From positions 156,013,105 through 156,077,104 of the forward strand of contig NC_134572.1 of NCBI RefSeq assembly GCF_050947875.1: 64,000 nt of DNA, given 5' to 3'. This document shows positions 42,600 to 53,235 of this stretch, in pieces. Below the pieces are notes generated by a model. The model was given only the letters and a program-made list of their open reading frames with translations. It was not told where the DNA came from and made no database searches. Source of the stretch: Dermacentor variabilis. Taxonomy: Eukaryota > Arthropoda > Arachnida > Ixodida > Ixodidae. Every line of letters starts with the position of its first letter. The first letter of the stretch is position 1. The position numbers and the translations under genes were made by a program.

Positions 42600-44700
42600 G
42601 ACAGAGGGAGAGCATGAAATCTCTGAACGCAGGAGGTGGCTTCACTAAGTTCTAAGAAGCAGCTTTGAGTACTGAGCAATGTAGGAACGGGAGCTCAAGT
42701 GAAGTACCTCCCAATTGCTTGTGTTCGGCGGTTTAATGTTCGGGCTCAGTAAACCACCTTAATTTCATTTTGCTTTCGTAGTAAAGTGGCCAGCGCTCCT
42801 GGGAATGAAGTATGTGACCTCTTGCAATCCAACAGAACGTAAAGCTATTGAGCGACCACGCCGGGTCAAAGAAGTAATCGAAAGATGACGTTTAGTGCTT
42901 GTACAATCGCCTAGCATCTCTGTTTCATTCAAGCAAGGCTTTATATTTTTCCGAAGTGCTACACTTTTCTTTTATAAAATGCGGCTGGGAGAATATAGAA
43001 GATCCTCTGGATCCCGCTGAAATGAAAGCTGTTCAAATTTGTATTAGTGAAGAAGACAAAGGCACCACGATTAGAAGAACGAAAAAAAAGCTACTCTGTT
43101 AACGCAATGCTTAAATTGACGCAATGCTGTTGACGCAACGCTCCTGCTCAACGAGCAGGAGCGTTCGTTTGATCGAGCATTAACTCATCCAATTGCTTTT
43201 TGTTTTATTCACGAATCGGTCCTTTGCAGGCCTTTTAACTCAGTCTGAAGAAAGGCAGGAAATGTGACACCGACACATAATCGGATGCCATAATCTAGTT
43301 ATTCAAAGAAAGTAGAAAAAAAAGAGTTCATGTAAATTGTTGCATTGACATTTACCATTGAGCCTGCTTTTTTTGCGATCCTTCGGCTGATCGAAAGCCT
43401 GATATTATACTTATATCGGAGGGCATCAAAAGTGAACATGTTGTCTCCTGTCATGAAGACATATTGCTGCCAAGGCTGACCGTAAGTTAGTAATGTATGA
43501 AATTAAAAAAAATAATTGCTTCTTTATAGGCACCCGCCAAGTATTCTGTCTATATTTTCTTTTTGCCTACTACATGGATTTCCATTTCTGTAATTGTCAA
43601 CAGGATAGGAGGTGTAAACATACATAAACGATACCACTGAATAAAGAGGCGTATATGATGAAGATTTGTCAATTCAGCCGGAGAATGCAGGGCATAATTA
43701 TATTACAATTTGTGATAGATTAAAGCGTGCCGTTTGTAAAATCAAGCCCTGGAATACAACAGTGTCTGAGCTGAAGTTAGTCTGAGAATATTCGCAAGCT
43801 GCGTAGAGTGACCACTGCAGTGAACACCGTTCAATAAAAATTACTTTTTAAATTTAGCGTGCCACACAACAGGATTCACGACTAACGGATGCACTATTTA
43901 CTAGTGAGTTACACAGAGTATATGCGGTGTTTAATTACGAAATACAAAATCTATGACAAGAACAAAGCCACATCGGAATATATTGCTGCCATTCCCGACG
44001 TGCCAAAAGAAATCGAATTTGGCCGTCTCATATTGGACACAAATGACTTAAGACCATGACATACCAATCACGTGTGATAAAAGGGGCAAAAACACAACGG
44101 AGAACCTGAATCGCAAGCGATAACATCACGGTGTGGTACGCACAAAACCTGATTTGTGCGGTGTGGCACAAGGCAAGGAAATAGGTCGGCCGCTTGACCA
44201 GTCCTCTTGCGCTACAGTATAGTTGTAATCAAGCATTACCAAAGAGCCAGTTCGTCATTTCTCTCTCTGCTGAATTCTTGCTAAACGTGGGACTGAAATA
44301 CCTCGGTGGTGGCTCTCTAGAAGATATAGGCAAATTGCGCGGACACGTAAATTCACTCGTTTCTTCGCATCCTGCAAAGCTTGCTAGTTTTACGCATAAT
44401 GGTCGATTCTGACGCCAGGCCCCTCACTTAGATATGTTTCGCCTACCTCACGTTCATCCTAATACTGCTATTAACGCCTTAATTACAAGATGATTGAAAA
44501 GGCGCATCGGATGGCCATAGCGAGATGGCAATGAGCTTGAAGAGCAAATTAGTGCCCTCTACTCGGCGCTCTCGAATGTAAAACTCAGTTTCTCGCCAAA
44601 TTAAAATCATACAAACAAATCGCTGCCCGGGTAGTGCCAAGTAAGACAATAAAGCATTGCAATACTTGCATGATGAAGCAGAGCGGAACAGAAAACAGGG
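42600..44700. other. No recognised feature apart from a hairpin
   Basis: No coding motif seen. The longest ORFs are below 80 codons without known signatures. Confidence 0.5.
43137..43165. other. Perfect hairpin, 13-bp stem
   Basis: AACGCTCCTGCTC, loop AAC, GAGCAGGAGCGTT. Preceded by three ACGCAA(T/C)GC-like repeats (43,102-43,140). Confidence 0.85.
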
Positions 44701-44701
44701 A

Positions 44702-44938
44702 CCCGCCGTGGTTGCTTAGTGCCTATACTGTTGGGCTGCTAAGCAAGAGGTCACGTGATCACATCCCGGCCACGGCGGCCGCATTTCGATGGATGAAAAT
44801 GCGAAAACACGCGTGTACATAGAATTAGGTGCATGTTAAAGAACCCCAAGTGGTCAAAATTTTCGCAGTCCTCGTCTACGGCGTGCTTCATAAGCAGATC
44901 GTGGTTTTGGAACGTAATGCCCCTTAATTTACTTTTAA
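44702..44938 (+). mobile_element. tRNA-derived SINE (Ruka-type)
   Basis: Pol III-transcribed SINE. The tRNA-like head has box A TTGCTTAGTGC near 44,712 and box B near GTGATCACATCC (44,755-44,767), followed by CGGCCACGGCGGCCGCATTT. The body has GTTAAAGAACCCCAAGTGGT, CTACGGCGTGCTTCATAA and AGATCGTGGTTTTGGAACGT. I identify it from memory of the Ruka SINE of Rhipicephalus. No poly(A) tail is clear. It is much less diverged than the copy at 25,485. Confidence 0.75.
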
Positions 44939-46255
44939 TTGAAAACAGACAGACACGCACAACTGCCCAAAGCGAGCGCATTTACGGAAGTATGCACAAC
45001 CCGGATTCACACAGTAGCCTTGGCCCCAGGGGTGAATCTCCGCATGACTTCCGTTGGCTCTTCTTTAGCAGACGGTCTTTCGACGCCAATATCACCATCA
45101 GTGATGGCCCTAGTAGGAGGGCGATACTTTGACAAAATGGCGGCGCACACGACTGTTTATGTTGTCATGGCAATAGAAACAGCAGCCGCACGGTGCCTCC
45201 GCACCCTAGCGCTCTTTTTTTTTCATAATGACTACCCGCTCCGGTTCCTTTCCACCCTTCTCCATGCTCCACGCGCCTTTACTTTTGCTTTCTTTCTGCC
45301 TGCCCACTGCGCGTATCTTCCTTTTTTTTTATCGTGCGCGCGCTACGTCAGACAGTGGCATTGTGAACAGGCGCGTGGTGCACCGTGGGTTCTCTGCCAG
45401 TTTGCACGCACGAAGTTTTCCCCATACTTCGAGTACGCCAGCTTATGCCAGCCCATAATAGATTCCACTTCCAGCACAACACATCTTTGGCCTCGTTTTA
45501 TTCATTTCCGTTTCCGAAAACAAAGGTTTTCCCTTACGTGGGTATGATACACGCTCGGAAAATAAACAAAACTGAAAAATGCATGACATGTGCATATCTA
45601 CTAAAGAACACAAATGTTCACAGACAGCTAAATAAGAAAGATAAAACTCAAGAAAACGCTAAGGTCATTTCATGTGCGCAAATATAAAAACAGAATTTTA
45701 TCTTTTGCCCTAAAGACCAAATTGTACAACAGCTCCTGATATGCGCACGGAGAGCTTCTCATATACTCTCTGAGATATTGTGCAAAACTGGATGACGTGT
45801 ATGATGTAGTCGTGACAACTAAAGAACAGGAAAATTCACTGGTAATGTGGTAATGGCGAAGTCAATCCCGCGCAATATACTTTAGGAATAAGAATAAAAC
45901 GCTAAGAGTATTTCATTGACAGCCACACACAAAAAAGAACTTATTGATATACTCGCACAAAAGTATATTAAATGCGTGACATGTTTGCTACTACTGAACA
46001 AAATGAAAAACTCATGGCAGAACAAAAATAACGTTGTATTAAAAGGGAAATACCCACTAACGCATTATTTCGCACTTGGCCACAACTTGAATAACGGTGG
46101 CAAGGGGGAGCGAAAAGTAATTAGTCTTTGCAACAGCACATAGAAAACATTCGCAGGAAGGCCTGTTCAATCAAAGACCAGATGAAATAAGCAAACAACA
46201 CGACTTTTCATTCACGGCGATACATTACAGTACAATCACGTCACTTAAGGAGCGT
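44939..46255. other. No supported gene
   Basis: A plus-strand ORF of 202 codons (44,939-45,547) starts inside the SINE end and has no motif; I regard it as chance. The rest is AT-rich without signal. Confidence 0.4.
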
Positions 46256-46395
46256 GAACTGCTGGGCTAGTTGGTTATCCGTCAGAATTTTTGAACCAGA
46301 ACCACACAAACACAAGAAAGCGCCCTTGTTGTCTCCTTTCTTGTGTGTGTGTTGTTTTGGCGTAAAACTCGCTTATTATTCCGGTTAAGGCACTA
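46256..46395. repeat. Short inverted repeat, perhaps a Penelope-like element end
   Basis: CTGCTGGGCTAGTTGGTTAT resembles the outer edge GGGGCTAGTTGGTGAACGTT of the insertion at 51,329. Inside, ACACAAACACAAGAAAG and CTTTCTTGTGTGTGTGT form an inverted repeat around a 15-base loop. The assignment is by similarity to that one insertion and is uncertain. Confidence 0.35.
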
Positions 46396-47204
46396 TGTGA
46401 TACCTACTAGGGAATCCTATGTGTAAAAAACACACACTGCAAAAATCTGCATCGAGGACCCTTTCAATGCTGAAGCTTTAATGAAAAAAAAAAGCGTATC
46501 ACGCCTACACATGAAGGCTGTTCGCGCTGTTTTCCAATCGTCAATGACTGAGATACTATATAGACATGAAGAGTAATTTTTCAGCTGTTAGTACGTTTGC
46601 AGAATTGTGTCACACAGAAAAAGTATTCAGAGCGCAATTGAAAGCTGGGCGAGTTACTGAATTTGCAGAATGCGACTTCTCACAGAAACGCACAAGTCAT
46701 AAACCAGGTGACAATGAAGAGGAACATCTATTTGTCAGTTTTCTCTACCGGTAATATGGAAGTCTAGAACAATCAATGCGCGACGACGTCCAGAGACTCA
46801 TGGAGCACACACATACACCGGGCCGTGTTTGTGTACACGCGCCTTCTGATGTCCTTGGCAATGCGCGCCCCCCTGTTGTCTTTATGCATGTGGAAGAACC
46901 TTCAAGGTCTTGTTCTTGAGGTATTCGTGTACCACTGCACGATGCACGAACTGTGCTAGTCGTGAAACGGCTGAAGCATCCCGGAGAAAAAGCACGCAGA
47001 TACTGAGCACCAAGAAACTGACGAAACTGCCCACGCTGGTCCAGGCACATCCCCCTCCCCCAGGCCACGGTTCCCGATAACAGCAGAAACGAAACGTCAA
47101 TCTTCGTGCAGCGGGCTAAGCAGGCGCTGGGACGGCGGGTATGCGTGGAGTCAGTCGAAGGTGAGGGACAGCAGGGTAAGAGGAGTTGAGAAGAGGTGGA
47201 AGGC
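46396..47204. other. No feature seen
   Basis: Only small ORFs. A minus-strand ORF of 107 codons (46,745-47,068) has no recognised motif. Confidence 0.4.
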
Positions 47205-47420
47205 CACGACCTTCTGCATCCACCTTTGACTCGTACATCGCGTCGTCAGGTCTTGTTTTGTCGGCTTATTCTTTGCGTCTTCTCTTTCTCGCGGTGGCGG
47301 CGTGCCGTTGCTTTGTCGTCGAGCTAGATGTTGAAGCGTCGTGAGCGGAGGATCTTCGGCATTTCTACGTACGGCAACCGCACCTCCATCCACCGCAGCC
47401 ACCGCATGCAGCGCGGTTGT
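47205..47420 (-). pseudogene. Antisense gypsy fragment 1 (E6 family, end of gag)
   Basis: The complement resembles E6 50,090-50,225: GAAGATCCTCCGC, CGACGACA-A-CG, CACGCCGCCACC and GACCTGACGACG occur in the same order. Coding there is the stretch before the protease. About 200 bases. Confidence 0.65.
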
Positions 47421-47559
47421 CTCTATGCACGCTGTGGTCACGGAGTCACCACGATACAATGGTAGCCGGCTGTACACTTGTCCGCCTTGTTAGTAGGTGC
47501 TGTCGCAGTGCTGTTGTTTGAGCTCAGGTGCTACGGGGTGTGCGCAAGAATTGAGGCAA

Positions 47560-48265
47560 CGGTTAGGAGCGTACTTTCGGCCACAATCACTGCTGCCGAA
47601 AATGAGGCCGTCCTTCAGTGTCGAGCGGTAGAAGCTGTTCGCCCTGAATGACGCCTTCAACGTCTGCGGGGTGTTTGCAACGTCTGCGCGTCATAATGCT
47701 GGAGCAAGGCGGGATACTGAGTTGGTCCCTAAGCACACACAAGGCACGCTGACTGGAGTGCCTCTCCGTCAGTATGTCTTAATCGGTGGGCAGCGTTATT
47801 GAGTTTGACTTCAGATTGATGATCACATTGTGTTGATTCAGGAATTCTATGTCGATAATTATGTCTTGTGAACACTATTGCTCGATAACCAAGATGGGAG
47901 GGCAGGTCTGGTCATGAATAACAATTCATGCCCTGTATATACTCATCGGCGTCACCAGGTGCCCTCAAACTGTCCGGATTTGAGAGCCGTCCCATGTAGT
48001 CTTAGCTTTCTTCAACTGGGCATCGAAGAGTCCACTCAAGAGGGAGTAGTGATCTCCATTCTCTACGAAAGCAGCCAGTGCATGACCGTCGCAAAGCACG
48101 TCCTCACCGGGGATTCTATGTAGTTGCAGTTAGGCTTCGGCGTCAAATCACGGCTGCGTCACGCTGACCTGTGGCTGGAACGTGGCATCGTCAGGTCTTC
48201 TTTTGTGCACAACGTGGCGTGGTGCGGTGTGCTACAGCGTGGATGAGTGAGGCGTGCCCTGGTGA
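47560..48265 (-). pseudogene. Antisense gypsy fragment 2 (E6 family, end of gag and protease)
   Basis: The complement matches E6 50,150-50,800: GACCTGACGA, AGCCGTGAT, GAAGAAAGCTAAGACT-CATGG (E6 GAAGAAGGTTAAGACTGCAT), TTCCTGAATCAACACAATGT and GTTGAAGGCGTC. Full of stops. It ends at 48,265, next to the start of E6. Confidence 0.75.
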
Positions 48266-48269
48266 ATAT

Positions 48270-48689
48270 TGACAGGTGTACTTCTTTATCTTTATCGGGC
48301 GACCACTTTTCACCGCCTAACAAGTGTTATCGCACAGCGCAGGAGGCGCCGGCATGGAAAAGAAACTTCTGGAATGTTATTGATGGTTCCGTCCATTGTC
48401 TTTCCCCGCAACTTGTGTAATCTGATTGCGTGTATGCGCGACACGAATAGTGTAGAACTTTGTGGAAGACATGCGGGTCGCAGCGGTTACTCTGGAACGT
48501 TCGACGACTGATCTATAAAAGCCGACACGCTTGACCCGCTCATCAGATCTTCGACCATCGCCGACCGTGCTCGCCGCTATCGTTGTGCTCAAAGTGTAGC
48601 CTGCTTTTGTGGGCACAGGTTCGCCCAATAAAAGATAGTTTTGTCTTTCGCAGTATTACTACTGTGTTCTTCGTCACCACCACGTGACA
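48270..48689 (+). repeat. E6 5' LTR
   Basis: 420 bases. TATAAAAGCCG near 48,513 as a TATA box and CCCAATAAAAG near 48,625 as polyadenylation-like signal are in the expected order. CTGGTGTAGGTGCTTTTC follows as primer-binding region. Confidence 0.92.
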
Positions 48690-48856
48690 CCTGGTGTAGG
48701 TGCTTTTCGTTCATCTACCGGACGTCCCCGACAAGCCGTGATCCAAGCCCGGACGGCAAAGCGAACACCTACGTAGTCCCGGACCATTGAGCAAGCCGCC
48801 GTCTTCAATAGCTGCTACCGGAGCACGGACTTCTACCTGGGAAGACCAAGAAGATT

Positions 48857-50001
48857 GTGGCCAAGGCAACTCCAGTGGCAGCGACCGCGTACCCCATCGT
48901 ACTGCAGGAGACCAGGGAGCCTCCGACGTTCCGCGGTTCAACATTCAAGGACCCGGAAACCATGCTTCAGGCGTATAAGAGGGTCGCTGGATTTAACAGC
49001 TGGAACAGCGACGACAAACTGCGACATGTCTTCGTCGCATAGGAAGACGCTGCCAGGACGGAATTCGAGAATCGAGAAGCCACCTTAACGACGTGGGACC
49101 TGGTCCAAAGCGGCTCCTTTCAAACATTTACAAACGTGGTGCGGAAAGAGCAAGCCCAAGCTCTACTAGAAACCAGAGCGCAGCTGCCAAATGAGACGAT
49201 CGTGATCTTCACGGCGGAGATGGCCAGTCTTTTCCGGCACACCGACTCGGAAATGTCGGAGGAGAAAATTCCGCTTCCTGATGCGGGGCGTCAAGCAAGA
49301 ACTTTTCGTCGGACTTATTCGTAACCCACAGAAGGCTGTAGCTGAGTTTTCTGCAGACGCAACGACGATCGAGAAAACTCTGGAGATGCGCACCCGACAA
49401 TATAACCTCCAAGGGCTCACGCCGCAGTACGCCATCCACGGACTGGCTTCCGACGACCTTCAAGAGACCATTAGGGCATTGTGCGCGAAGAAATCTGGAA
49501 GGTCCTGCCTTCGTCCCTTCGTCGCAGCCTCAAGTCGCCGACATCGTGAAAGATGAGGTTCAGCGACCGCTTGGAGTTCCTGAGGTGCAACGCCAATTAT
49601 CGCAGCCCCAGCCAGAAGCGATGATGTACGCCGCCGTCGACAGCCGTCAAGGCCCCCCTCCGCGACCGCGCCTGGACCTTGTAACGCCGAAATTCCGTCG
49701 TCCACCGCCGCCGCCGCCAGCACGCCCACCCGTCGGCCAGCGCGTCTACGCGAGGAAGACGGACATTCGGCGAGCCCACGACCACCGCTCGCTCTGCTAT
49801 CACTGCGGAGAAGCCGGTCATGTGTACCGCAAATGCCCATACCGCGACTTGGGACTGAGAGGGTTCGCCGTCAAAGCGCCAGGTCCAAAGCTTGGGGAGC
49901 GCCCACATGATCTCGCCGATTACCGAGCCGCCACTCAATGCAGCTCTCGACGAGCGTCCCGTTCGCCGTCATCAGGCCGCTACCGGTGGCCGCAGCGCTG
50001 A
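48857..50001 (+). pseudogene. E6 gag with intact zinc knuckle
   Basis: From ATG 48,857 (MAKATPVAATAYPIVLQETR): PPTFRGSTFKDPETMLQAYK, WNSDDKLRHVFVA then TAG. Continues in frame as EFENREATLTTWDLVQ and VVRKEQAQALLETRAQLPNE, shifts near 49,275 to FLMRGVKQELFVGLIRNPQK, and shifts again into 49,546-50,001. There the knuckle CYHCGEAGHVYRKC (49,795-49,836) fits CX2CX4HX4C exactly, behind a proline-rich stretch (RRPPPPPPARPP). The upstream start could be earlier, since the leader near 48,790 lacks a Met in frame. Confidence 0.85.
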
Positions 50002-50177
50002 CCATACACTAGCCCAGCCCGGGGCCGGTCAGTGAGCCCATATCCGGAAAACTAAAAGCAGCAACCGATGGAGGCGCAGTTGCTGTTTGTCGAACTGACG
50101 AAGATCCTCCGCCGTCGACGAACACACCGAAGAAACTACCTCGACGACATAACGACACGCCGCCACCCCGCCGAAGT

Positions 50178-51328
50178 GTGAAAGCAAAGAATACATCGAC
50201 GAAAGACGACCTGACGACGTCCCATACCAGCAACAGGTCAACGCGACACAGCCGTGATCCTACGCCAAGACCTAATTGTAATGCAAGACAAAGAACCACC
50301 GACTTCGACGTGCTTCTCGACGGCCACACAGTCATCGCCTTAGTCGACACAGGCGCCGATTACTCCGTCATAAGTAGACACATCGCCGCCCATTTGAAGA
50401 AGGTTAAGACTGCATGGGAAGGCCCTCAAATTCAGACCGCAAGAGGACACCTCATTACGCCGACTGGAATCTGCACGGCAAGAATTACCGTTCATGACCG
50501 GACTTACCCTGCCACCTTCGTTACACTCCAACAATGTCCACGCGACGTCATTCTCGGCATGGACTTCCTAAATCAACACGGTGCAGTCATCGACCTGAAG
50601 TCGAAGTCGATAACCCTGTCTGAAGATCAAGCGATACCGCCAGAGAGCTCTCGTAGTCACCATGCCTTAGGCGTGCTCGAAAGTCCAGTCAGCATCCTGC
50701 CTCGCTCCAGCATTGTCATTTCCTTCGGCACCAAAACATCTGCCGACGTAGAAGGCGTCTTCGAGGGTGACCAACGGGTACTGCTAGACCGTGAAATTTG
50801 CATCGCAAGAGGGATCGCTCGACTCCACGGAGAAAAAATGGAAGTGGTGCTAACCAACTTCAGCCAAGAGTTCAAGCACATCAGCAAGGGCACGACAATC
50901 GCGTACATCGAAGAAATTGTGCAAACGCGCAATGTTTTTGCCCTCTCAGATTCTGCCGCATCTACCCCGCCGACCACAGTCCCCGAACAAGACTTTGACG
51001 TAAATCCAAGTCTACCCATGAACAAGCAGCAACAGCTCAGATGTCTTCTCCGACAATACAAGGACTGCTTTTCGACTTCATCGAAGATTCGGCAAACACC
51101 AGTTGCAAAGCATCGCACCATAACCGAAGAGTGCGCTCGACCACTCCGCCAGAGCCCTTACCGAGTTTCGACGCAAGAACGTGAAGCTATCAGGCAACAA
51201 GTCGACGAAATGCTCCGCGACGACATCATCCAGCCGTCGAAAAGCCCGTGGGCACCTCCTGTTGTCCTGGTGAAGAAAAAGGACGGAACCCTACGTTTCT
51301 GCGTCGATTATCGTCGACTGAATAAGAT
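50178..51328 (+). pseudogene. E6 protease and start of RT
   Basis: One frame open for 384 codons. Residues 44-66 hold [20 protein letters not shown] with the active-site DTG at codon 57 (50,346). [20 protein letters not shown] marks the end of the protease. After a spacer come [40 protein letters not shown] and [20 protein letters not shown] of RT motifs 1 and 2. Coding breaks at NK because the Penelope-like element begins at 51,329. Confidence 0.9.
51318..51328 (+). repeat. Target-site duplication of the Penelope-like insertion (left)
   Basis: CTGAATAAGAT, repeated at 52,143-52,153 where the RT reading resumes. Confidence 0.88.
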
Positions 51329-52142
51329 TTAGTAAAGCAATGAAGGGGGCTAGTTGGTGAACGTTCATGGTTATATTGCGCTCAGTCTTACAAACAAGAT
51401 ATTAAGGAAGGACAGAACGTGGACGGACGCAGCGCAAACTACCAACTGTTTAATACTGTTGAAGAACGCGCTTATATACAAGGAGCTATGGTGCGGGGGA
51501 GGGGGTACATATAAAAGGATATGACAAGGTGACAACCAGTGATCATAGTTTGAGTCAGGCATACATCGTTCGCATGCACCCGTTCGCCCTGGCAAACTCG
51601 ACCTCAGCTTTGATAAGCGCGATGCACGGAGTGCTTACGCGCATCTCTATTTCTTTAACATTGGGCAAACTGGACGTTGTCTAAATGATAGGTTACGGGA
51701 GCACAAACACACGTGCCAGCTTCTGACAGCACCTAGCAACTTGGCCGCACATCGCAAACAATGCAAATGCTCCCCGCTACTAGAAAGCACCACAGTCATT
51801 GGAACATCAAAAACAAAAACGGATCGAAAAATATTGGAGGCGCTCGCGATAGCTAAAGAAAAAGAGATGTGCGTAAGCACTCCGTCCATCGCGCTTATCA
51901 AAGCTGAGGTCGAGTTTGCCAGGGCGGATGGGTGCATGTGAACGATGTATGCCGGACTCAAACTATGATCACTTGTTGTCACCTTGTCATATCTTTTTAT
52001 ATGTACCCCCCGCACCATATCTCCTTGTATATAAACGCGTTCTTTAACAGTATTAAACAGTTGGTAGTTTGCGCTGCGTCCGTCCACGTTCTGTCCTTCC
52101 TTAATATCGTGTTCGTAGAACTGAGCGCGATATAACCATGGT
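51329..52142 (+). mobile_element. Penelope-like element, 3' end plus an inverted copy of itself
   Basis: 814 bp flanked by CTGAATAAGAT. The right part (51,660-52,142) is the 3' end of a Penelope-like element in plus orientation with its endonuclease. The left part (51,366-51,660) is an inverted copy of the last 290 bases (51,852-52,138), so the insert can fold back on itself. Example: GGAAGGACAGAACGTGGACG at 51,408 and its complement at about 52,080. Terminal pieces in inverse orientation are typical of Penelope insertions. Arms differ by a few substitutions. Confidence 0.88.
51655..51941 (+). pseudogene. GIY-YIG endonuclease, C-terminal part (Penelope-like)
   Basis: Reading IGQTGRCLNDRLREH, NLAAHRKQCKCSPLLESTTV, ILEALAIAKEKEMCVSTPSI and ALIKAEVEFARADGCM followed by TGA at 51,939-51,941. 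The segment G.TGR.LN.RL.EH with its conserved Arg and the C.C motif are features of the GIY-YIG domain of Penelope-like polyproteins. The GIY-YIG start and the whole reverse transcriptase are absent. The open part 51,741-51,941 is free of stops. Confidence 0.85.
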
Positions 52143-52733
52143 CTGAATAAGATCACGAAGAAAGACGTATACCCCCTTCCACGGACAGACGACGCAGTGG
52201 ATCGGCTCTGCAACGCTAAGTATTTCTCGTCGATTGACCTCGTCTATTTCTCGTCTGGCTATTGGCAAAGAGACGTCGACGAAAGAGATCGCGAAAAGAA
52301 CGCCTTCATCACCCCAGACGACCTCTACGAGTTCAAGGTTATGCCATTTGGACTGCGCTCGGAGCCGGCAACGTTCCAGCGCGTGATGGACGTGGTTTTA
52401 GTAGGATTGAAGTGGCAGACCTGTCTTGTTTACTTGGATGACGTCGTCGTCTTCGCCAGAAATATTGACGATCACCTTACGCGGCTTGCGACAGTATTAG
52501 AGGCCACCAAGGCGTCAGGGCTCACTCTGAAGCCGGAAAAGTGCCGCTCCGCTTACTATGAGCTTCTGTTCCAAGGCCACGTCATCAGCAAATCTGGAGT
52601 CCGCCCCGACCCGCAGAAGACAGCTGCCATCGCAAAGTTCCCGCAGCCCATCGACAAGAAGACAGCGCGTATATTCCTTGGCATGTGTGTCTACTACAGG
52701 CGCTTTGTCAAGGACTTTTCACGCACCACGTAG
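52143..52733 (+). pseudogene. E6 reverse transcriptase, second part
   Basis: Resumes with the duplicated target and KKDVYPLPRTDDAVDRLCNA, then FSSIDLVYFSSGYWQRDVDE, FKVMPFGLRSEPATFQRVMD, WQTCLVYLDDVVVFARNIDD with YLDD at 52,431-52,442, [20 protein letters not shown] and [19 protein letters not shown] then TAG. Five extra residues (VYFSS) after SSIDL come from a tandem repeat of TATTTCTCGTC at 52,219 and 52,239. Confidence 0.9.
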
Positions 52734-53235
52734 CCGCTAACACATTAACCAAATGCGATGTCGAGTTCAAAACGGAAACGCCGCAGGCCGATGCATTTCA
52801 AGAACTCAAACGACTGATGCAGTCGCCGCCAGTACTTCCACACTTCGACGAGAACGCCGATACCGAAATTCACACTGACACCAGTAGCCTAGGCCTCCGT
52901 GCCGTCGTAGTCCAGAGGAAAGACGGACATGAACGGGTGATATCTTGTGCTAGCCGGTCGCTGTCGAAAGCGGAAGTCAATTATTCTACGACTGAAAAAG
53001 AATGCCTCGCCATCATTTGGGCTGCAACAAAATTCCGCCATTACCTCTATGGCAGGCCATTCAAAGTAGTCAGCGACCATGACGCGTTGTGTTGACTAGC
53101 TAACATAGAGGTCCCTTCAGGACGGCTGGTGAGGTGGAGCCTGAGACTGCAAGAATATGACGTGACGATAAACTACAAGTCCGGACGAAAACACTCAGAC
53201 GCCGACTGCCTATCACGCGCCCCCATCGATCCCCA
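52734..53235 (+). pseudogene. E6 RNase H
   Basis: Frame 52,685-53,095: [40 protein letters not shown] (usual HTDAS..GLGAVL), [40 protein letters not shown] and VVSDHDALC then TGA. The tail VRWSLRLQEYDVTINYKSGR and KHSDADCLSRAPID runs to 53,235. Confidence 0.9.

Noticed and set aside
44702..44780. tRNA gene at the head of the SINE
   Set aside because: Boxes A and B are present but the cloverleaf is not complete and the sequence continues into a SINE body.
44939..45547. 202-codon plus-strand ORF
   Set aside because: Starts in the end of a SINE, has no motif and no sensible domain; overlapping ORFs in other frames are of similar length.
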